A stretch of DNA of 14,534 bases from DASUSF01 sp036375275 (GTDB taxonomy: Bacteria; Pseudomonadota; Alphaproteobacteria; Geminicoccales; Geminicoccaceae). The position numbers and the translations under genes are program-made. Shown piece after piece: positions 1-6,443 of the stretch. A model generated the notes under the pieces. The model saw only the letters and a list, made by a program, of their open reading frames with translations. It had not been told where the DNA came from and made no database searches. The stretch is taken from positions 1 through 14,534 of the forward strand of contig DASUSF010000502.1 in NCBI GenBank assembly GCA_036375275.1, in the 5' to 3' direction. How positions within the stretch are numbered: position 1 is the first letter of the stretch; every line of letters begins with the position of its first letter.

Positions 1-1009
1 CGTGGTAGGCGAGCGCCGCGACGGCGTCGTCCGCCGCCGGCACGAAGAAGCCGTCCGGGGAGACCTCACGCCGGTCCAGGAGGGCACGCTCCCAGGCCGG
101 GTCGAGGTACCGGTCGCCGACGCGCCGGAAGCCGAAAACGACGTCGCGGTTCCCGATCCGGATGACGAATTGACCGCCCCAGCGCGGGACTTGGCGGAGC
201 AGCGGGCGGGCGTTGGTGACCGCGATCAGCTCGATGTAGTTGTCGGTGAGGAGCTCGACCGCCTCGCCCACCCGCGCGTGCGCGCCCTCCTGCAGGGTCT
301 CCGCCCCGCTCAGGACGACGTAGTCGACCGAGTAGTCGAGCGCGGCGAACAGCTCGGCTGCGGACGTCCACCCCGGGGCGCCGCTGAGGTCCCGCCGGAC
401 GGGGCGGATCACGCCGTCCCAGGCGCCGGGGTTCCGCTCGAGATACTCGCGCACGCCGACGCCGAGCAGCAGCATCAGGTCGCGCGCCGCCTCGGCCGCG
501 GTGTCGGAGCCATGCACCAGATGGCCCGGCCCGGTCCAGCTCCGATAGCGGACCTTGGCATCGAACAGGGTCGTGTTGACGACCGCCGGGCCATGCAGGG
601 TCTCGCGCATCTCGTAGCGGGGCGCCCGGTCGACCGCGGTCACGACGAGGAGCGGCCCGTTGCCCTTCCGCAGCCGGACATTGCGATAGGGGGGCACCAG
701 CCGGCCCCGGTAGAAACGGGAGTAGTTCTGGCGGACGAGCGCCGGCGACCAGGCCACCTCGTGCACGCGGCGCACCTCGAGATGGTCCTGGAGGTCGGCG
801 AGGATGGCCTTCTCCTGGCGGCGTGCCGCGGACCAGATCACGACGAGGTGCAGCTCTCCGCCGGCGTCCACCCCATCGGAGGGCAGGCTGTCGGGCGGGC
901 GGGGGACTGACGCGACCTCACGCAGCGGGGTCCCCCGTCCGGCGCGCGACCCCGCGCCGTGCCCGACCTTCCGGCTCAGACCCTCCCGTCCGGGCAGGGA
1001 CGGCGGCAT
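1..1009 (-). CDS. Unrecognised protein of the phosphonate operon (partial, C-terminus off the left edge)
   Basis: A stop-free minus-strand frame runs from an ATG at 1009-1007 to the left edge, giving 336 codons without the end of the gene. It begins 2 bp after the stop of the nucleotidyltransferase, so it is the third gene of the PEP mutase operon. The first 45 or so residues are Gly/Arg/Pro-rich and linker-like; a globular domain seems to start at LHLVVIWSAARRQEK, so a GTG at 871-869 is an alternative start. Conserved-looking stretches are VRYRSWTGPGHLVHGSDT followed by EAARDLMLLLG, then YVVLSGAETL, and near the edge FGFRRVGDRYLDPAWERALL and ALAYH. From memory, the second half resembles uncharacterised nucleotidyltransferase-like proteins of capsule loci that carry VVLR, DIDLLV and vGDgYyd motifs. 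If so, the metal-binding DID is degenerate here (AVELLTDN). I cannot name the family. The context suggests phosphonate or glycan transfer or activation. The reading frame is secure; the function is unknown. Confidence 0.75.
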   Translation of the reverse strand, partial: MPPSLPGREGLSRKVGHGAGSRAGRGTPLREVASVPRPPDSLPSDGVDAGGELHLVVIWSAARRQEKAILADLQDHLEVRRVHEVAWSPALVRQNYSRFYRGRLVPPYRNVRLRKGNGPLLVVTAVDRAPRYEMRETLHGPAVVNTTLFDAKVRYRSWTGPGHLVHGSDTAAEAARDLMLLLGVGVREYLERNPGAWDGVIRPVRRDLSGAPGWTSAAELFAALDYSVDYVVLSGAETLQEGAHARVGEAVELLTDNYIELIAVTNARPLLRQVPRWGGQFVIRIGNRDVVFGFRRVGDRYLDPAWERALLDRREVSPDGFFVPAADDAVAALAYH

Positions 1010-1011
1010 CG

Positions 1012-1773
1012 TCAGGCGCTCTCGAGCGCGAGCGGTTGTCCGACCGGTTCGATCCGCGGCAGGATCTCCCGCCGGGCGCGCTGGAGATCCTGGACGAAGT
1101 CGATCTCGATCCAGGGCAGCCCGGTGACGTCCTCCCACGCGAGGAGGCCCGGACGGCGGAGGATCAGCTCGCGCACCGCGTCCTCCATCGGCGCCTCGCT
1201 CCGTCCGGCCGCGGCGAACGCCTGCATCACCTCGACCAGGGCCGCGCCCGCGGCGGCCGAGAGCTTGATGAAGCCCGGCCATTCCCCGAGCAGGTCGAGC
1301 CCGGCGCCGTCGATCAGCTTGCCGAACTCGACCACCTGGCCCCTGCTCACCCCGACCTTGACCGGCTCCTCGCCGGGCTCGAAGTCCCGGTCGAGAAGCA
1401 GGCAGTCCCGGCGGGGCGACGCGATCAGGCGGTCGATCAGGCTCGGGTGGTAGAGCACGTCCGCGTCCATGATCAGGACGTCGTCGCTCCCGGTCAGGGC
1501 CGCCCGCGCGCACCAGAGCGACAGGATCGAGCCGTGCGTGTAGTCGGGATTGCGCTGCAGCCGGACGAACTCGCCGGCGCCGAGGCGCTCCACCTCGCCC
1601 CTGAGCTCGGTCTCGCGGTGGCCGACGACCAGGAGCAGGTGGTCGACCCGGCTCCGCAGGACCTCGATGTGGCGCTCGAGCAGGCTCTTGCCACCGATCC
1701 GCAGCAGCGGCTTCGGCGGATGACGGCCGTTCAGGCGACGCCCGACGCCGGCCGCCAGCATGATCGCCCTCAT
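1012..1773 (-). CDS. Sugar-phosphate/phosphocholine-type (LicC-like) nucleotidyltransferase
   Basis: The 253-residue product has the nucleotidyltransferase fold of LicC and sugar-nucleotide pyrophosphorylases: NTP + X-phosphate (or phosphonate) gives NDP/NMP-X + PPi, in the cytosol. The glycine-rich nucleotide loop LAAGVGRRL sits at residues 6-14, followed by [17 protein letters not shown] with the catalytic-type lysine, and the metal-binding Asp lies in [10 protein letters not shown]. The [19 protein letters not shown] stretch resembles choline-phosphate cytidylyltransferases more than glucose-1-phosphate enzymes. The ATG overlaps the upstream PEP mutase stop as ATGA (1770-1773), which fixes the start and implies translational coupling. 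Longer upstream frames on this strand lie inside the PEP mutase gene and are not real. By context it may activate a phosphonate such as 2-aminoethylphosphonate, or a second head-group. The nucleotide and substrate cannot be read from sequence alone. Fold assignment is firm, substrate is inference. Confidence 0.88.
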   Translation of the reverse strand: MRAIMLAAGVGRRLNGRHPPKPLLRIGGKSLLERHIEVLRSRVDHLLLVVGHRETELRGEVERLGAGEFVRLQRNPDYTHGSILSLWCARAALTGSDDVLIMDADVLYHPSLIDRLIASPRRDCLLLDRDFEPGEEPVKVGVSRGQVVEFGKLIDGAGLDLLGEWPGFIKLSAAAGAALVEVMQAFAAAGRSEAPMEDAVRELILRRPGLLAWEDVTGLPWIEIDFVQDLQRARREILPRIEPVGQPLALESA

Positions 1774-3443
1774 GGCGCGTTGCGCGCCTGGGCGAGGTCG
1801 AACACGTCGTTCACGTCCGTGACGTGGCCGGCGACGTAGACCACCTCCGGCCGCTCGCCGAGCGCCATCAGCCGCTGCAGGAGGTCCGCCATGTCCGCCT
1901 GCGGCAGGCTGCCGTCGGCGGCCATCGCATCCAGCGCCTCGCCCGCCAGCCGCGCGCCGCGCGCCGACATCTTGAGCATGCCGACCCAGCGCCCGTTCGG
2001 GTCCGGCAGATCGCGCCCGATCGCCTCGAGCTCTACCACGGCCTCGTCCATGAACTGCGCGCCGAAGGGCAGGCTGCACTTCACGAGGTCGCTCGCCGGC
2101 CTGCCGTTCTCCGCTCGCTGCGGGTCGGCCCGGGAATCGACGACCAGGGCGAAGTCGGCGTCCGACTTCAGGAGGAGCGAGACCAGGAACTCGCGGAACA
2201 GGATGTCGCCGTAGCTGACGATGCACGGACCCTCGAGCGCGCTCCGGGCGCAGGCCAGCGATGCGAGCTCGCCCGTGCTCGCCCACTCGGGATTGATCAC
2301 CTTGGCGACCCCCGGCACGTCGATCGCTTCCGGCTTGTAGCCGGCCACGACCGTGATGTTGCGGATCCCCTGCCGGTTCAGGGCCCCGACCTGGCGCCGG
2401 AGCAGAGGCTCCCCGTGCACGTCGAGCATGCACTTCGGACGCTCGCGGGTGAGGCTCGCGAGGGCGTTGCCGCGCGTCGCGGCGAGGATGATCGATCCGA
2501 CGTGATCGGCCGCCTTCAGGTAGAGCTTCTCCGCCCGGTGCAGCTCGTCGTTGCCGGCGAGCGCGAAGACGTCCCGAAGCGGCGCGACCTTCTCCTCGGC
2601 GGTGACCAGGCTCTCCTCCGTCCTCACCAGGCGGCAGACCTCGCGCATCGCCGCGATCGAGGCGCGCAGGTTGTGATTGGCCCAGATGACCAGCGAGACC
2701 TCGGCCTGGCGGAACTGCTCGGTCGGGGTCGTGTAGTAGAGCGTCGGCACGATGACCACCGGGCAGCGGTTGTCCCAGTGCTTGCAGAACGTCAGGATCT
2801 CGTCGGCGTGGCGTTGCTTGGAATGGATCAGGATCGCGTCGGCGCCGGCGGCGTGGTAGGCCTCGGCGCGCAGCAGCGCCTCGTCCATGGAGCGGCCGGC
2901 GATCAAGGCCTCGACCCGCGCGATGATGCAGAAATCATCGTCGGTCTGGCAGTCCTTGCCGGCCCTGATCTTGCCGCAGAACTCGTCGATGTCCGCGAGC
3001 GGCTGGAACTCGCCGAGGAACGAGTTGGTCTTCGGGAACAGCTTGTCCTCGATGCAGACGCCGGCGATGTTCCGCGCGCACAGCTTGGTCACCAGCCGCC
3101 GGAAGTTGTTGAAATTGCCGTACCCGGTATCGCCGTCCAGCAGGATCGGCAGGTCGGTGCCGTCGGACATGAACTCCAGGACTTCGAGAACCTGGGTCCA
3201 CGACGCCTCGTTGTTGTCGCGCACGCCGAGCGCGGTCGAGATCGACAGCCCGGACGCCCAGATCCCTTCGAAGCCGGCCTCCTGCACGATCCGCGCGGAG
3301 AGGCCGTTGTGCGCCTCCATCAAGAACCGGAGGTCGGGCGCCTCCAGAAGTGCCCGAAGCCGGCTCGCCTTGCTCTGCTGCGCCCCCTCGTGCCCGGGCG
3401 CGCGGCGCCGGGTGGCGGTCCTTCCTTCGAGAGTGATCGTCAC
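1770..3443 (-). CDS. pepM: Phosphoenolpyruvate mutase fused to a nucleotidyltransferase domain
   Basis: This 557-residue bifunctional protein begins C-P bond formation. Residues 28-305 are PEP mutase, isomerising phosphoenolpyruvate to phosphonopyruvate. The signature [10 protein letters not shown] (132-141) separates it from isocitrate lyase relatives, and W62, S64, D76, D103, D105 ([13 protein letters not shown]), E132, N140, R176 and H207 match the active-site set of the mussel enzyme in order and spacing. Residues 317-557 are a nucleotidyltransferase domain with ERPKCML (K337) and a metal Asp in SYGDILF (D413). Its nucleotide loop reads [13 protein letters not shown], so the usual G-x-G-x-R is altered (T323, A327). 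Fusions of PEP mutase to a CMP-2-aminoethylphosphonate cytidylyltransferase (PntC-type) are known and fit here. The start is GTG, with AGAGGA at 3451-3456 seven bases upstream. It is the first gene of a three-gene operon behind its own promoter. Mutase assignment is near certain; the second domain's substrate is inferred. Confidence 0.95.
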   Translation of the reverse strand: MTITLEGRTATRRRAPGHEGAQQSKASRLRALLEAPDLRFLMEAHNGLSARIVQEAGFEGIWASGLSISTALGVRDNNEASWTQVLEVLEFMSDGTDLPILLDGDTGYGNFNNFRRLVTKLCARNIAGVCIEDKLFPKTNSFLGEFQPLADIDEFCGKIRAGKDCQTDDDFCIIARVEALIAGRSMDEALLRAEAYHAAGADAILIHSKQRHADEILTFCKHWDNRCPVVIVPTLYYTTPTEQFRQAEVSLVIWANHNLRASIAAMREVCRLVRTEESLVTAEEKVAPLRDVFALAGNDELHRAEKLYLKAADHVGSIILAATRGNALASLTRERPKCMLDVHGEPLLRRQVGALNRQGIRNITVVAGYKPEAIDVPGVAKVINPEWASTGELASLACARSALEGPCIVSYGDILFREFLVSLLLKSDADFALVVDSRADPQRAENGRPASDLVKCSLPFGAQFMDEAVVELEAIGRDLPDPNGRWVGMLKMSARGARLAGEALDAMAADGSLPQADMADLLQRLMALGERPEVVYVAGHVTDVNDVFDLAQARNAP

Positions 3444-3450
3444 GCTCCTG

Positions 3451-3456
3451 TCCTCT
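3451..3456 (-). promoter_or_regulatory. Shine-Dalgarno of the PEP mutase gene
   Basis: The minus strand reads AGAGGA here, seven bases before the GTG at 3443-3441. It supports the GTG start for the PEP mutase fusion although no ATG is nearby. A second AGGAG lies at 3445-3449, but only one base from the GTG, which is too close to be the main site. Confidence 0.6.
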
Positions 3457-3501
3457 GCTGCGATGAATGTTCGACCGACGACGCTTATTTCCCGGCACCC
3501 G

Positions 3502-3556
3502 GACCACGAACGCCGGCATCATTTGCCACGCTGCTGGTGCGATCCTGACCACGAAC
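3502..3556. repeat. 10-bp direct repeat in the PEP mutase leader
   Basis: GACCACGAAC occurs at 3502-3511 and again at 3547-3556, 45 bp apart start to start. Each copy is followed closely by CGGC (GCCGGC after the first, CGGC after the second). Both lie downstream of the promoter, inside the predicted leader RNA. They may be a tandem regulator site or chance in GC-rich DNA. Confidence 0.4.
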
Positions 3557-3589
3557 CGGCCACGTCTCGCGGATCGAATTGATCGACTT

Positions 3590-3619
3590 ATTGTAGCTAT
3601 ATACCGGCCGGAATTTCAA
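3590..3619 (-). promoter_or_regulatory. Sigma-70-type promoter for the PEP mutase operon
   Basis: On the minus strand the sequence reads TTGAAA (3619-3614), an 18-base spacer, then TACAAT (3595-3590). Each hexamer matches the consensus at 5 of 6 positions, and they sit in the most A+T-rich part of the gap. The spacer contains the 8-bp palindrome CCGGCCGG (3604-3611). Transcription would begin near 3583, leaving a leader of about 140 bases before the PEP mutase GTG. No comparably good promoter was found elsewhere in the window. Confidence 0.65.
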
Positions 3620-3694
3620 TAAACGTTATGAATTCGCTCCGACCTCGCCCCCTTCAACCTTGACGATTACAACAGGTCGCAATGAGCTGTTCGG

Positions 3695-3730
3695 CCATGT
3701 AGCGCGGGCGCACGTTCGAGGTCTACATGG
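3695..3730. repeat. 8-bp inverted repeat downstream of the flippase gene
   Basis: CCATGTAG (3695-3702) and CTACATGG (3723-3730) are perfect reverse complements separated by 20 bases. As RNA transcribed from the flippase side this could fold, but no run of U follows, so it is not a typical rho-independent terminator. An operator or mRNA 3'-end stabilising hairpin are alternatives. Confidence 0.4.
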
Positions 3731-3831
3731 GCACTTGGCTCGCTACGGAACCGGTCGCGTGCTCTCCCTTGCAGCAGGGTGGCGGCTGGCATCGCCCGCG
3801 CCGGGGTGCCGCAGAGGCCCGGCCGCCCTGG

Positions 3832-5391
3832 TCAGGCCGCCGGTCGCACCACGCGCAGGCCGAGGACGCGTCGCAACGTCGTGCGGTTGCGCTTCGGAAC
3901 CCGCTCGAGCAGCGCCTCGAGCACCCAGACCCCATCGGCGCCGAGCATCAGTCGCGGCGCGGTGTGCAGCAGGACGAGGAGAACGAGGGCGCAGGTCGCG
4001 GCGCCACCGCCCAGCACCGCGAGCGGGCCGAAGCCGAGGTCGGTCATCGCCAGGCGCACCAGCCAGACGGGCGGCACGACCAGGCCGGCGAGCGCGAAGC
4101 CAGGCGCGTGCGCGAGGAGGAGGTGGCGCAGGCGGATCGCGCTGCAGCTCCGCGCGAGCTGCGCCATCAGCAGGTAGTGGACCAGCTGCGAGAGGACGAT
4201 GCCGGCGGCGACGCCGGCCAGTCCCCAGAGCTGCCCGACCAGGGCGCCGACCAGGGTCAGGACGGCGTAGGCGCCCTGCCGCCAGGCCATCGGATACACG
4301 GCCGCCGTCGCGACCGCGATGCTGCCGGCGACCCGGGAATTGATGCGAAAGAGGAGGCCGAGCGCCAGCACCGCGAGCGGCAGGGCGGCGGCATGCCACT
4401 GCGCGCCGAGCAGGACGGCGACGATCTCGACCGCCATGACGGCGATGACGGCGCTCGCCGGCGCCGTCACGAGGTTGGCGAGCGTGACGCCGCGCCGATA
4501 GCTGGCGGCGAGCCGCTCCTTGTCGTCCTGGATCTTCGACATCACCGGGAACAGGACCATGAGCACGCCCTGCCCCAGGAACGCCGCCGGCGCCACCGCC
4601 AGGTGATGGGCGCGCTCGTAGAGCCCGAGGGCTTCCGCCCCCAGCCAGCGGCCCACGACGAACTTGTCCAGCTCGACGGCGCAGGCGTTGGCGAGGCGCC
4701 AAAAGACCAGGCCGCCGCCGAAGCGGACCAGGCGCCCGAGCGCCGGAAGGCTGATGCGGACGCTCTTGGCGTGCGGCTCGAGGAGCAGAAGCAGAACCGT
4801 CCGGATCGTCGTCTGCGCGAGGTGAGCGGCCACCAGCGCCCAGAAGCCGAGGCCGAGGACCGCGAGCGCCACCCCGACGACGCAGTAGCCGAGGACGTAG
4901 GAGACGAGCGCCGCGCCCGCGATGTGCCGGAAGCACAGGCGACGGCGCAGGAGCATCGAGGCGAGCTCGCCCGCGCCCTCGAGCAGGATCGCCGGCGCGA
5001 GGATCACGAGGACCAGCTCCAGCGGCGGCATGCGGAAGAGCGCGGCGAGCGCGGGGGCGGCAAGCGCGATCCCGAGCGACGCCGCGGCGCCGGCGAGGAG
5101 GAAGAAGGCGAACGCGCTCGAGACGTCCTCGGGCTGCAGATCCTGCTTCTGGATGATCGCGGCCCCGATCCCGGCGGTCGAGATCGAGGCGGCCAGCCGG
5201 ACGACCAGCAGCGCTGCTGCGACCACGCCGAAGGCGCCGGGGTCCAAGAGCCGCGCCAGGAGCATGAGCACCAGGATCTGGATCAGGCCCTTCGCGGCCG
5301 CGCCGGAAAAGGTCCACAGCATCCCGTCGAGCGCACGCCGCCCGAGGCGCTGCGCCGGAGCGCCGGCCGGCGTGGTCCCGCGGGTGGTCAT
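3832..5391 (-). CDS. Polysaccharide flippase, WzxC/MOP superfamily
   Basis: This 519-residue, strongly hydrophobic protein has the layout of Wzx-type repeat-unit flippases (12-14 membrane segments), which move undecaprenyl-diphosphate-linked oligosaccharide across the inner membrane. The start of the core, RALDGMLWTFSGAAAKGLIQ, followed by LLARLLDPGAFGVVAAALLV, is the characteristic first-helix region of the WzxC subgroup. The inter-helix stretches LVRFGGGLVFWRLANA, DKFVVGRWLGAEALGLYERA and LFPVMSKIQDDKERL are also typical of it. Length is a little above the usual 480-500, with a basic, Arg-rich C-terminus (VPKRNRTTLRRVLGLRVVR). The ATG overlaps the epimerase stop as ATGA (5388-5391). It is the last gene of the sugar-nucleotide operon. 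Family assignment is strong; that it carries the product of this locus is an inference from position. Confidence 0.92.
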   Translation of the reverse strand: MTTRGTTPAGAPAQRLGRRALDGMLWTFSGAAAKGLIQILVLMLLARLLDPGAFGVVAAALLVVRLAASISTAGIGAAIIQKQDLQPEDVSSAFAFFLLAGAAASLGIALAAPALAALFRMPPLELVLVILAPAILLEGAGELASMLLRRRLCFRHIAGAALVSYVLGYCVVGVALAVLGLGFWALVAAHLAQTTIRTVLLLLLEPHAKSVRISLPALGRLVRFGGGLVFWRLANACAVELDKFVVGRWLGAEALGLYERAHHLAVAPAAFLGQGVLMVLFPVMSKIQDDKERLAASYRRGVTLANLVTAPASAVIAVMAVEIVAVLLGAQWHAAALPLAVLALGLLFRINSRVAGSIAVATAAVYPMAWRQGAYAVLTLVGALVGQLWGLAGVAAGIVLSQLVHYLLMAQLARSCSAIRLRHLLLAHAPGFALAGLVVPPVWLVRLAMTDLGFGPLAVLGGGAATCALVLLVLLHTAPRLMLGADGVWVLEALLERVPKRNRTTLRRVLGLRVVRPAA

Positions 5392-6443
5392 GGCGCGGGT
5401 GACGCAGGTCCGGCGGCGCGCGCGACCGTCCCGCGCCGGCCCCGCGCCTCGGGCCCGGCGGCGCGCTCCTGAAACCAGCGGAGGACCCGGCGCAGGCCTT
5501 CCTCGAGCGGGGTGGTCGCCCGCCAGCCGAGCAGCCGTTCCGCCTTGGTGGTGTCGGCGTAGCTGCGCTGCGCGTCGCCGGCGCGCGGCGCGGCGTGGCG
5601 CACCGTCACCCGGGGCAGCCCGGCTTCGGCCATCACCTCGACCACGAGGCGCGCCATGTCCGCGACCGTCGTCTCGCGCGCGGTCGCGATCTGGAAGATC
5701 TCGCCGCCGATGCCGGGCACCTGGGCGGCCCTGAGGACGGCCCGGACCAGATCGTCGACGAAGATGAAGTCGCGGGTCTGGCTGCCGTCGCCGAACACCT
5801 CGAGCCGCTCGCCCGCCAGGGCGCGCCGGATGAAGGCGGCGACGACGCTGGTCTTGCGCTCCGAGCCGGGGCCGTAGACGTTGCCGAAGCGCAGCGCCAC
5901 GGTCTCGAGGCCGAAGCTCTGCCAGTAGGCGCTGCAGTAGCCCTCGCCGGCGAGCTTGCTCGCGCCGTAGGGCGAGGCCGGACGCGGCGCCTTGTCCTCG
6001 TGCAGCGGCGGCTCGACGGCGCCGAGCGGCGCGCTCGAGGAGGCGAACACGAACCGGCGCACGCCGGCATGGCGCGCCGCTTCCAGGCAGTTCAGGGTGC
6101 CGATGACGTTGGTCACGCAGTCCCGGCGCGGGTGCTCGACCGACGGCCCGACGCCGGTGTTGGCGGCGAGGTGGACGAGGATGTCCCGCTCGCGCGCGCT
6201 CCGGGCGACCAGATCCGCGTCCAGGATGTCGCCGACCACCAGCTCGACCGCGCCGCCGGGCCCGCCGCGGGCGCGCGCCGGACCGCCCGCTTCGTCGACC
6301 GGCGCGACGGCGGCGAGCCGCTCCGCCCCGCCGGCCTCGAGGTTGTCGAGGACGCGGATCTCGTGGCCGCCCTCGGCCCGGAGCTGCCGGATCAGGTTGC
6401 AGCCGATGAAGCCGCAGCCGCCGGTGATCAGCCAGCGGGTCAT
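5388..6443 (-). CDS. NAD-dependent nucleotide-sugar epimerase/dehydratase (extended SDR)
   Basis: The 351-residue product is an extended short-chain dehydrogenase of the UDP-sugar 4-epimerase group, interconverting nucleotide sugars in the cytosol. The NAD-binding GGCGFIG is at residues 8-14, the Asp that binds the adenosine ribose is D32 (VLDN), and the catalytic residues are the serine run S134-S136 and Y158xxxK162 (PYGASK). ALRFGNVYGPGS and FGDGSQTRDFIFVDDLVRA are the usual substrate-side motifs of the UDP-glucose/glucuronate epimerases. Two oddities are a Gly/Ala/Arg-rich insertion at about residues 51-64, between the first strands, and an unstructured tail after WFQERAAG. The start overlaps the sqdB stop as ATGA (6440-6443); a longer frame on this strand lies inside sqdB. 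Glc/Gal, GlcA/GalA and GlcNAc specificities cannot be separated by eye. Confidence 0.9.
   Translation of the reverse strand: MTRWLITGGCGFIGCNLIRQLRAEGGHEIRVLDNLEAGGAERLAAVAPVDEAGGPARARGGPGGAVELVVGDILDADLVARSARERDILVHLAANTGVGPSVEHPRRDCVTNVIGTLNCLEAARHAGVRRFVFASSSAPLGAVEPPLHEDKAPRPASPYGASKLAGEGYCSAYWQSFGLETVALRFGNVYGPGSERKTSVVAAFIRRALAGERLEVFGDGSQTRDFIFVDDLVRAVLRAAQVPGIGGEIFQIATARETTVADMARLVVEVMAEAGLPRVTVRHAAPRAGDAQRSYADTTKAERLLGWRATTPLEEGLRRVLRWFQERAAGPEARGRRGTVARAAGPASPAP

Larger units (their letters stand above)
3444..3831. other. 388-bp intergenic region between flippase and PEP mutase operons
   Basis: No credible gene lies here. The stretch from about 3575 to 3640 is much richer in A+T than its surroundings and holds a minus-strand sigma-70-type promoter (3590-3619). 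Between that promoter and the PEP mutase GTG is a leader of about 140 bases containing a 10-bp direct repeat (3502-3511 and 3547-3556). Beyond the promoter, towards the flippase stop, lies an 8-bp inverted repeat (3695-3702 with 3723-3730). No rho-independent terminator with a U-tract was found after the flippase, so some read-through into the PEP mutase operon is possible. Confidence 0.7.

Noticed and set aside
2..910. 302-codon plus-strand frame at the left edge
   Set aside because: The minus strand is open through the same region in phase with the operon and encodes protein-like sequence with aromatic and hydrophobic patterning, whereas this frame is Arg/Asp/Pro-rich.
1824..3548. 574-codon plus-strand frame opposite PEP mutase
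   Set aside because: The opposite strand carries intact PEP mutase active-site motifs; this frame has none of any kind.
3660..3688. Plus-strand TTGACG as a -35 box
   Set aside because: The hexamer 17 bases later (TGAGCT) does not resemble a -10 box and no plus-strand gene follows.
3695..3730. Inverted repeat as a rho-independent terminator of the flippase operon
   Set aside because: The loop is 20 bases and no U-run follows, so a terminator call is not supported; it is listed only as a repeat.
3727..5472. 581-codon plus-strand frame opposite the flippase
   Set aside because: Antisense to a clear multi-helix flippase; the translation is highly charged with no recognisable domain.
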